Below are positions 29,683 through 35,618 of a stretch of DNA of 35,618 bases, one piece after another. How positions within the stretch are numbered: position 1 is the first letter of the stretch; each line of letters starts with the position of its first letter. The notes below the pieces were generated by a model. The model ran no database searches. It was not told the origin of the DNA and saw only the letters and a program-made list of their open reading frames with translations. Source of the stretch: an uncultured Oscillospiraceae bacterium (GTDB lineage: Bacteria; Bacillota; Clostridia; Oscillospirales; Acutalibacteraceae); NCBI GenBank assembly GCA_900547275.1, contig URGA01000012.1:1-35618 (forward strand), given 5' to 3'. The position numbers were made by a program, and so were the translations under genes.

Positions 29683-31359
29683 ATGGCACTTGACGGTATT
29701 TTTCTTCACCACCTTAGAAATGAGATAGAAGACGGCGCTCTCGGAAGCAGAATAGATAAAATTCATCAGCCTTCAAAAGAGGAAATTATTTTAACAATGC
29801 GCTCAAGAGAAGGCTCAAAAAAACTACTGCTTAGCTGCAGGCCGGACAGTGCGCGTGTTCATTTTACAGAATTCGCGCCTGAAAATCCTGCGAAGCCTCC
29901 TATGTTTACCATGCTTTTGCGCAAACTGCTTCAGGGCGCGCGGCTGGACAGCGTTGTTCAGCATTCTCTGGAACGTGTGCTGGAACTCCATTTTGCAGGT
30001 ACTAACGAACTTGGTGACAAAACAAAATATGTGCTTATTATTGAGATAATGAGCCGATATTCAAATATAATACTCACAGACGCAGATGGAAAAATTATTG
30101 ACAGCGTACGCCGAATAACAGGCGAGCAGTCTTCTGTGCGCACTATTCTGCCCGGGGTGAGTTATGTTGCTCCGCCGCCCCAGGATAAGCTTGATATTTT
30201 TACTGCTTCTTCTGCGGAGATTGCTCAGCGGATGCAAGCGAGCGGTCTCACCATTGCCAAGGCGGCGCAAAACGCTATTATGGGCGTTTCTCCGATAGTA
30301 TGCCGTGAACTTGAAAACGGAGTAACACTTGAGGAACTTAAAAAGTATGCCGAAGATCCCGTTCCTACTGTTGTAATGCAGGATACACCAAAGGATTTCT
30401 CCTTTATGCCAATTCGCCAGTACGGCGATTTGATGAAGTCAAAGACCTTTGATACCTGCTCAAAACTTCTGGATTATTTTTACTATGAAAGAGTAAGACT
30501 TGCCAGAATAAAGAGCAGAAGTTCTGAACTTTTTAAACAGCTTACTACAATGCAGGAACGAGCCGTAAGAAAGGCTGAAAACCGCAGAAGAGAGCTTGTT
30601 GCCTGCCACGACAAAGATAAGTACAGAATGTACGGCGATCTTATAATGGCTAATCTCTGGCAGCTGACAAAAGGCTCTCCTTACTACGAGGTTGAAAATT
30701 TTTACGGCGACGGCGAGAGAGTGCGTATTCCGGCCAATGCGGCGCTTACTCCTTCAGCCAACGCTCAAAAATATTATAAAGAATACAGAAAAAAGCAGGT
30801 TGCTGAGCAGAAATTAACAGGCTTTATTCAGGAAGCGGACAGCGAGGCGGCTTATTTTGAAACGGTGATTGACGCTCTTACAAGAGCTGAAACGGATTCT
30901 GAAATATCTGCAATAAAGAATGAACTTTCTGACGGCGGATATCTCAAGCGCAAAAGCAGAGAGAAAAATCCGAAAGTACTGAAACCGCTTGAATTCGTTT
31001 CCCGTGACGGTTTTAGAATATTGGTGGGCAGAAATAACGTTATGAACGATAAACTGACTTTGAAAACAGCCGCTAAGGATGATGTGTGGCTTCACACAAA
31101 GGACACCCCCGGCTGTCATGTTATTTTGCAGACCGAAGGCAAAAAGGTTACTGACTGTGCTCTCCACGACGCCGCTGTTCTTGCGGCCTACAACAGCAAG
31201 GCTCGTTCTTCGTCTAACGTGCCTGTTGATTACACACTTGTAAAATATGTTAAAAAGCCGTCAGGCGCAAAACCCGGAAAGGTGATTTACACTGATTATA
31301 AAACCGAGTATGTAACGCCTACTGCTGAGGAAATAGAAAGGCTGAATAAAATTGGTTGA
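29683..31359 (+). CDS. rqcH: RqcH, NFACT-family ribosome quality control factor
   Basis: This 558-residue homologue of Rqc2/NEMF and FbpA binds stalled 50S subunits and recruits tRNA-Ala to add C-terminal alanine tails. NFACT-N occupies about residues 1-165 (MALDGIFLHHLRNEI at the start, PPMFTMLLRKLLQGARL near 69-85), then a helix-hairpin-helix region (about 190-220), a long coiled coil (about 270-420) and the NFACT-R domain with VWLHTKDTPGCHVIL near residue 468. FbpA-type fibronectin binding is the older name. Its partner rqcP is at 3684-3926. The ATG follows the nif3 stop closely; its end overlaps ispD by 8 bases. Confidence 0.95.
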   Translation: MALDGIFLHHLRNEIEDGALGSRIDKIHQPSKEEIILTMRSREGSKKLLLSCRPDSARVHFTEFAPENPAKPPMFTMLLRKLLQGARLDSVVQHSLERVLELHFAGTNELGDKTKYVLIIEIMSRYSNIILTDADGKIIDSVRRITGEQSSVRTILPGVSYVAPPPQDKLDIFTASSAEIAQRMQASGLTIAKAAQNAIMGVSPIVCRELENGVTLEELKKYAEDPVPTVVMQDTPKDFSFMPIRQYGDLMKSKTFDTCSKLLDYFYYERVRLARIKSRSSELFKQLTTMQERAVRKAENRRRELVACHDKDKYRMYGDLIMANLWQLTKGSPYYEVENFYGDGERVRIPANAALTPSANAQKYYKEYRKKQVAEQKLTGFIQEADSEAAYFETVIDALTRAETDSEISAIKNELSDGGYLKRKSREKNPKVLKPLEFVSRDGFRILVGRNNVMNDKLTLKTAAKDDVWLHTKDTPGCHVILQTEGKKVTDCALHDAAVLAAYNSKARSSSNVPVDYTLVKYVKKPSGAKPGKVIYTDYKTEYVTPTAEEIERLNKIG

Positions 31360-32035
31360 TGTTGCGATTATAGTTGCCGCCGGTTCCGGCTCAAGAATGA
31401 AGAGCAGTAAAAATAAACTTCTTCTGCCTCTCGGCGAAAAAACGGTTATTGAACGAACGGTGAAAACGTTTGCAGATATACCGCAGATAGGTGAAATAAT
31501 CGTTGTTTGCCGTGAAGAAGAACTGGAGACAATGAGTTCTATTTTGCCGGGTGAAAAAATAACTTTTGTTATCGGCGGAAAAACAAGACAGGAAAGCGTT
31601 AAAAACGCCGTAGAAACAATTGACCCCGACGAGTGCGAAACTGTTATAATTCACGACGGGGCAAGGCCTCTTGTTACAAAAGAAGAAATACTGGAAACTC
31701 TTGAAGAGGCGAAGCGCACAGGTGCGGCGGCAACGGGAGTATTTGTAAAAGACACAATTAAAGTAATTAATGACGATTATGTTATTACTGATACACCTGA
31801 CAGAACGAAGCTTGTCGCTATACACACACCGCAGATATTTAATCTGAAACTTTATCTTAAAGCTGTGGAAAAGGCGGCTATGCAGAAAAAGGATTTTACC
31901 GATGACTGCAAACTGCTTGAAAATATCGGAGTGCCTGTTTCCGTTGTTATCGGCGAGTACGGTAACATAAAAATAACAACGCCGGAGGATATTCCGATGG
32001 CGCAGGCGATACTTGAAGAAAGAGGAGATGAATAA
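31352..32035 (+). CDS. ispD: 2-C-methyl-D-erythritol 4-phosphate cytidylyltransferase
   Basis: This 227-residue MEP-pathway enzyme couples CTP and methylerythritol phosphate. Motifs are VAAGSGSRMKSSKNKLLLPL (about residues 8-27, nucleotide binding), IHDGARPLV (about 104) and KDTIK (about 133), with TPQIF further on. The start is TTG 31352 within rqcH; AAAGG lies about 10 bases upstream. The stop shares one base with the ispF ATG. Confidence 0.94.
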   Translation: MVDVAIIVAAGSGSRMKSSKNKLLLPLGEKTVIERTVKTFADIPQIGEIIVVCREEELETMSSILPGEKITFVIGGKTRQESVKNAVETIDPDECETVIIHDGARPLVTKEEILETLEEAKRTGAAATGVFVKDTIKVINDDYVITDTPDRTKLVAIHTPQIFNLKLYLKAVEKAAMQKKDFTDDCKLLENIGVPVSVVIGEYGNIKITTPEDIPMAQAILEERGDE

Positions 32036-32502
32036 TGAGAATTGGTCATGGCTATGACGTTCACAGGCTGACCGAAAACCGAAAACTGATTTTAGGCGGC
32101 GTGGAAATACCTTATGAAAAAGGTCTTTTAGGCCACAGCGACGCAGATGTGCTTCTTCACGCAATTTCGGACGCACTGCTGGGAGCCGCCGCTATGGGAG
32201 ATATCGGACATCTTTTTCCTGATACCGACGACCGCTGGAAAGGCGCAGACAGCCTTCTGCTTCTTAAAATGGTTGTTGAAGCATTGCAGGAAAAAGGATA
32301 TTCGGTAGGCAATATTGACGCTACTGTTTTGGCGCAGACTCCTAAGCTGGCGCCGTATATTGAGCAGATGCGTTCTAATATAGCCGAAGCGTGTTCGGTT
32401 GACGCAGACTGTATCAGCGTTAAAGCTACAACAGAAGAGGGCCTGGGCTTTACAGGCGCAGGGCAGGGGATTGCCGCCCACGCAGTAGCACTTATTGTGT
32501 AA
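32035..32502 (+). CDS. ispF: 2-C-methyl-D-erythritol 2,4-cyclodiphosphate synthase
   Basis: This 155-residue zinc enzyme closes the cyclodiphosphate ring in the MEP pathway. MRIGHGYDVHRL at the start contains the Asp/His zinc ligands; LLGHSDADVLLHAISDALLGA (about residues 37-57) and GDIGHLFPDTD follow; the C-terminal TTEEGLGFTGAGQGIAAHAV is typical. GAGGAG lies 5 bases upstream of the ATG. ispD-ispF adjacency is common. ispH is in the same window at 25248. Confidence 0.96.
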   Translation: MRIGHGYDVHRLTENRKLILGGVEIPYEKGLLGHSDADVLLHAISDALLGAAAMGDIGHLFPDTDDRWKGADSLLLLKMVVEALQEKGYSVGNIDATVLAQTPKLAPYIEQMRSNIAEACSVDADCISVKATTEEGLGFTGAGQGIAAHAVALIV

Positions 32503-32545
32503 AAGGCGGCTAAAAAACTTTTTAGACAGAGAGATGAGGCAAGGA

Positions 32546-32588
32546 CAATTACACCCACAGCAGAGGGGTTTGCGATGGGGTGTAGTTG
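32546..32588 (+). other. Hairpin in the leader of the phosphoesterase gene
   Basis: CAATTACACCC (32546-32556) pairs with GGGTGTAGTTG (32578-32588) with one G-T pair; the loop is 21 bases and G-rich. It is not followed by a T-run, so it is a structured leader rather than a terminator. I could not match it to a known riboswitch. Confidence 0.4.
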
Positions 32589-32621
32589 AAATAAAAAAAT
32601 TAAATGACGGGGGGATTTTGT

Positions 32622-33953
32622 ATGAGCGGGGCAACTGACTTCGCAGTACAGGAAAAAACAACAAAACAGGTGCGCTCTAAGCGCGTGAGAAAAGTATTTC
32701 TCAAAGTGCTTTTGGCACTTCTTATCATTATTGCAATTATTACGGCGGCAACTGTTATCGCCAATGCAATATGCATGAAAATCGACGTGGACAGGGCGCG
32801 TTCGTATCAGGATGCAGGCTGTGCTCAGCTTGATTATGAAGTGCTGGACAACGGCTATGTTCAAATCAACAGCAACGACGGACTGAATGTTCTGGATCTT
32901 ACCGATGTGCATATCGGTGGTGGATGGATTTCGGTTGAAAAAGACGCAAAGGCGATAAACGCAGTGGCGTCAATGATAACGGAGGAAAAACCGGATCTTG
33001 TGGTTGTGACCGGGGACATTGCGTTTCCCGTGCCTTACCGTTCCGGAACTCTTAATAATAAGTCCGGGGCGAAGATTTTTGCCGAACTCATGGAGTCGCT
33101 GGGTGTTTACTGGACTTTAGCGTACGGCAATCACGATACCGAGGCTTACAGTTATTATTCGAGAGAGGATATAAGCGAGTTTTATATGAACGGCGACTAT
33201 CCTCACTGCCTGTTCCAGCCAGGTCCGGATAATGTGGACGGCTCCGGTAACCAGGTGCTGAATATTGTCAACGATGACGGAATAATAACACGTTCGCTTA
33301 TCCTGCTTGATTCGCATTCCTACGTTGACGGCGATATTCTCGGATTAAACTGGTATTATGATAATATTCACGACAACCAGATTGAATGGTATTCAAGCGT
33401 TGTTGACGATCTTAAACATCGCAATATTGAAGCGGCTGCGAAACTTTCTGCCGAAGCTTCCGAAAAATATTCTCAGCTGTGCCAATCTGTTCCGTCATCC
33501 GTATTTTTCCATATTCCCATGGAGGAGTACAAAAATGCCTGGACAGAGTACGGACAGAATGATTATAACGATACGGAAAATGTAAAATATAATTACGGCG
33601 TTCCGGGAGAAAGCGGTCTTGTGGTTTACAGCGGTATGCACCCGGACAATATGTTTGAAACAATGCTGGAAAAGGGAAGCACTGATTCTGTTTTCTGCGG
33701 CCACGACCATTTCAATAACTTTTCGCTTAATTATAAAGGAATAGATCTTACATACGGATTTAGTATAGACTACCTTGCTTATGCTGATATTGACGAGATT
33801 GGTTCTCAGCGCGGATGTACTCCGATAAAGTACGGACCGCTTGGCGAGATTGAATACAGCGGCGAAAATTATTATCAGGAAAAGTATGATAACGAAAAGC
33901 GTGAAGAAGTTACTTTACAGGAAATGACAACTCAGGCGGCGCCTGAAAAATAA
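32622..33953 (+). CDS. Membrane-anchored metallophosphoesterase (calcineurin-like)
   Basis: This 443-residue protein has a basic N-terminus, one membrane helix (about residues 30-52) and a calcineurin-like phosphoesterase domain. Metal-binding motifs in order are LTDVHIGG (about residue 93), VVTGDI (about 129), YGNHDTE (about 168), HIPMEEY (about 297) and GHDHFNNF (about 361). The topology predicts an extracytoplasmic catalytic domain; the substrate is unknown. The start is ATG 32622, 7 bases after GGGGGGA; the ATG at 32604 lacks a ribosome binding site. An unusual leader hairpin precedes it. It is monocistronic with a strong terminator. Confidence 0.85.
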   Translation: MSGATDFAVQEKTTKQVRSKRVRKVFLKVLLALLIIIAIITAATVIANAICMKIDVDRARSYQDAGCAQLDYEVLDNGYVQINSNDGLNVLDLTDVHIGGGWISVEKDAKAINAVASMITEEKPDLVVVTGDIAFPVPYRSGTLNNKSGAKIFAELMESLGVYWTLAYGNHDTEAYSYYSREDISEFYMNGDYPHCLFQPGPDNVDGSGNQVLNIVNDDGIITRSLILLDSHSYVDGDILGLNWYYDNIHDNQIEWYSSVVDDLKHRNIEAAAKLSAEASEKYSQLCQSVPSSVFFHIPMEEYKNAWTEYGQNDYNDTENVKYNYGVPGESGLVVYSGMHPDNMFETMLEKGSTDSVFCGHDHFNNFSLNYKGIDLTYGFSIDYLAYADIDEIGSQRGCTPIKYGPLGEIEYSGENYYQEKYDNEKREEVTLQEMTTQAAPEK

Positions 33954-33961
33954 AACGATTT

Positions 33962-33990
33962 ACCGACGCTTGAATAAGCGTCGGTTTTTT
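33962..33990 (+). terminator. Terminator after the phosphoesterase gene
   Basis: ACCGACGCTT (33962-33971) pairs perfectly with AAGCGTCGGT (33976-33985) around GAAT, followed by TTTTT. Confidence 0.9.
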
Positions 33991-34097
33991 ATAGTATAAA
34001 TAACATTGAGCACTGCAAAACTAACGCGAGTTTTTTTTGTATTCGACTTGCTTTTTAGCGTAATTTGAATTTTTTTTTGAAGTTTTTATGAACGCTA

Positions 34098-34125
34098 TTG
34101 ACAAATCGGAAAAAGTTGCTAAAAT
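34098..34125 (+). promoter_or_regulatory. groESL promoter
   Basis: TTGACA (34098-34103) and TAAAAT (34120-34125) are spaced by 16 bases and lie directly upstream of the CIRCE element. Confidence 0.75.
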
Positions 34126-34130
34126 AGTAA

Positions 34131-34157
34131 TTAGCACTCGGGGGTAAAGAGTGCTAA
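34131..34157 (+). promoter_or_regulatory. CIRCE operator (HrcA binding site)
   Basis: TTAGCACTC (34131-34139) and GAGTGCTAA (34149-34157) with a 9-base spacer match the CIRCE consensus perfectly. HrcA binding here represses groESL in the absence of heat shock. hrcA itself is not in the window. Confidence 0.97.
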
Positions 34158-34193
34158 TTCAAATTGCTTAATTCTTTTAAGAGGTGAAAAGTT

Positions 34194-34466
34194 ATGACTA
34201 TTAAACCGCTTGCAGACCGTGTTCTGCTGAAAGCCTGTAAGGCTGAAGAAACTACCGCTTCAGGAATTATCTTGGCGGCTTCCGCTCAGGAAAAACCCGA
34301 AGTATCCGAAGTTGTTGCTGTAGGTCCCGGAACCGATAAGCACCCGATGACTGTTGCTGTCGGCGATAAGGTTATCATTGGCAAGTACAGCGGTACTCAG
34401 ATTAAGGTTGATGGTGAGGAATACACCATTACCGAGGTTAAAGACATTCTTGCAGTAGTAGAATAA
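34194..34466 (+). CDS. groES: Co-chaperonin GroES
   Basis: This 90-residue co-chaperonin caps the GroEL ring. It begins MTIKPLADRVLLKACKAEE, carries the mobile loop TTASGIILAASAQEKP (about residues 20-35) and ends with the typical KVDGEEYTITEVKDILAVVE. GAGGTG lies 9 bases before the ATG. It is the first gene of the CIRCE-controlled heat-shock operon; groEL follows after 13 bases. Confidence 0.97.
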   Translation: MTIKPLADRVLLKACKAEETTASGIILAASAQEKPEVSEVVAVGPGTDKHPMTVAVGDKVIIGKYSGTQIKVDGEEYTITEVKDILAVVE

Positions 34467-34479
34467 TGGAGGAATAATT

Positions 34480-35618
34480 ATGGCTAAAGATATTATTTTC
34501 GGCGAAGAAGCCCGTAAAGCTTTGCAGACGGGTATTGATAAGCTCGCCAACACAGTTAAAATCACACTTGGACCCAAGGGCAGAAACGTTGTTCTTGACA
34601 AGAAATACGGCGCTCCCCTTATTACTAACGACGGCGTAACTATCGCTAAGGAAATCGAACTTGACGATCCTTTTGAAAACATGGGCGCTCAGCTTGTTAA
34701 AGAAGTTTCTTCTAAGACAAACGACGACGCAGGCGACGGCACAACAACAGCTACTCTGCTGGCTCAGGCTCTTGTTCGCGAGGGCATGAAGAACGTTGCC
34801 GCAGGCGCAAACCCGATGGTTGTTAAAAACGGCATCAAGGCTGCTGTTGACGCGGCTGTTGCTTCTGTTAAGGAAAACAGCAAGGTAGTAAACGGAAGCG
34901 ATGATATTGCCCGTGTTGCTACTGTTTCCGCCGCAGATGAAACAGTCGGCAAACTTATTGCAGAGGCTATGGAAAAAGTTTCCGCAGACGGCGTTATTAC
35001 TGTTGAAGAGTCAAAGACTGCTGAAACAACCTGCGAAGTTGTTGAAGGTATGCAGTTTGACCGCGGTTATATTTCACCTTACATGGTTACAGATACCGAC
35101 AAGATGGAAGCTGTTCTTGACGACGCTAAGATTTTGATTACCGACAAGAAGATCAGCACTGTACAGGATATTCTTCCTCTGCTGGAAGCTGTTCTAAAGA
35201 ATGGCCAGAAGCTTGTTATCATTGCTGAGGATGTTGAAGGCGAAGCTCTCCAGACCATCCTTCTTAACAAACTCCGCGGCACATTTACCTGCGTATGCGT
35301 TAAGGCTCCCGGCTTCGGCGACAGACGTAAGGATATGCTCCAGGATATCGCAATTCTTACCGGCGGCCAGGTTATTACTTCTGACCTTGGTCTTGAACTG
35401 AAAGACGCTACTATAGCTATGCTCGGCAGCGCTCGTCAGGTTAAGGTTACAAAAGAAAATACAATTATCGTTGATGGCGAAGGAAATTCTGAAGAAATTC
35501 AGGGAAGAATCGCTCAGATTAAAGCTCAGCTAGCTGAAACAACATCTGATTTTGATAAAGAAAAATTACAGGAAAGACTTGCTAAGATGGCAGGGGGAGT
35601 TGCAGGTATCAGAGTTGG
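34480..35618 (+). CDS. groEL: Chaperonin GroEL, 3' truncated by the window
   Basis: The frame opens at ATG 34480, 6 bases after GGAGG, and runs past the right edge with 379 complete codons visible of about 540. It begins MAKDIIFGEEARKALQTGID; the ATP-binding motif TLGPKGRNVVLD is near residue 29, and DGTTT (residues 86-90) contains the conserved catalytic-site Asp. The apical domain is complete and the intermediate domain begins again near the edge (ERLAKMAGGVAGIRVG). This is a normal chaperonin in an operon with groES. Confidence 0.97.
   Translation, partial: MAKDIIFGEEARKALQTGIDKLANTVKITLGPKGRNVVLDKKYGAPLITNDGVTIAKEIELDDPFENMGAQLVKEVSSKTNDDAGDGTTTATLLAQALVREGMKNVAAGANPMVVKNGIKAAVDAAVASVKENSKVVNGSDDIARVATVSAADETVGKLIAEAMEKVSADGVITVEESKTAETTCEVVEGMQFDRGYISPYMVTDTDKMEAVLDDAKILITDKKISTVQDILPLLEAVLKNGQKLVIIAEDVEGEALQTILLNKLRGTFTCVCVKAPGFGDRRKDMLQDIAILTGGQVITSDLGLELKDATIAMLGSARQVKVTKENTIIVDGEGNSEEIQGRIAQIKAQLAETTSDFDKEKLQERLAKMAGGVAGIRV

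Noticed and set aside
31391..32176. A 261-codon open frame on the minus strand across ispD and ispF.
   Set aside because: Composition is Cys/Phe/Arg-rich shadow sequence, and both plus-strand genes are certain.
32157..32912. A 251-codon open frame on the minus strand across ispF and the phosphoesterase leader.
   Set aside because: It overlaps the highly conserved ispF and gives no recognisable motifs.
1..35618. tRNA, rRNA, CRISPR arrays and insertion sequences.
   Set aside because: Reading for cloverleaf-like segments, repeated spacers and transposase motifs gave none.

Overview
The window looks like a contiguous chromosomal segment from an endospore-forming Firmicute of class Clostridia, probably a gut-type Oscillospiraceae/Ruminococcaceae relative. 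The evidence is the sporulation genes (spoVB, yabP, yabQ, spoIIGA, sigE), an IspH-ribosomal protein S1 fusion typical of Clostridia, the cmk-plsC-ispH/rpsA order, strong GGAGG-type ribosome binding sites, and a CIRCE-controlled groESL. The lineage assignment is an inference; no rRNA or tRNA gene was recognised.

Layout. 1-5061: tail of an unknown gene, a small unknown protein, then a version of the Bacillus yabM-divIC cluster (spoVB, mazG, HU, rqcP, yabP, yabQ, divIC). 5087-12308: a co-directional run of fumarase alpha subunit, a THUMP-type RNA methyltransferase, a phosphohexomutase, a NifU-like protein, a GH38 alpha-mannosidase and a small membrane-anchored unknown. 12243-13979: a membrane protein on the minus strand, divergent from cca. 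14025-17675: an AT-rich ABC transporter module with a short ORF, a tandem duplication and a perfect hairpin in front of it; it looks acquired. 17789-19416: spoIIGA-sigE with a recognisable Spo0A-type promoter. 19418-20654: minus-strand DUF378 and manA. 20705-27373: ABC-F ATPase, flavoprotein, cmk, plsC and ispH-rpsA. 27383-27979: minus-strand DUF4364 regulator-like gene. 28028-32502: DUF1858, trmK, nif3, rqcH, ispD, ispF. 32622-33953: membrane-anchored metallophosphoesterase. 34098-35618: CIRCE, groES and the start of groEL, which runs off the window.

How the genes work together. Mother-cell sporulation is represented by the sigma-E activation pair (SpoIIGA protease and pro-sigma-E) and by likely sigma-E targets (yabP/yabQ, possibly spoVB). 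RqcP and RqcH, both partners of ribosome rescue by C-terminal tailing, lie 26 kb apart. Three genes of the MEP isoprenoid pathway are present (ispD, ispF, ispH). Mannose and hexose metabolism is represented by GH38, manA and the phosphohexomutase.

The most notable observations are: a possible sigma-E promoter nested in a terminator hairpin whose U-tract touches the yabP start codon; a spoIIG promoter with a 21-base spacer and Spo0A-like boxes; an internal ribosome binding site inside the ispH-rpsA fusion; a probable ATT start codon for cca; and the ABC island, where a permease/M1-peptidase-like fusion seems to have been split by a frameshift and to have lost its catalytic half.
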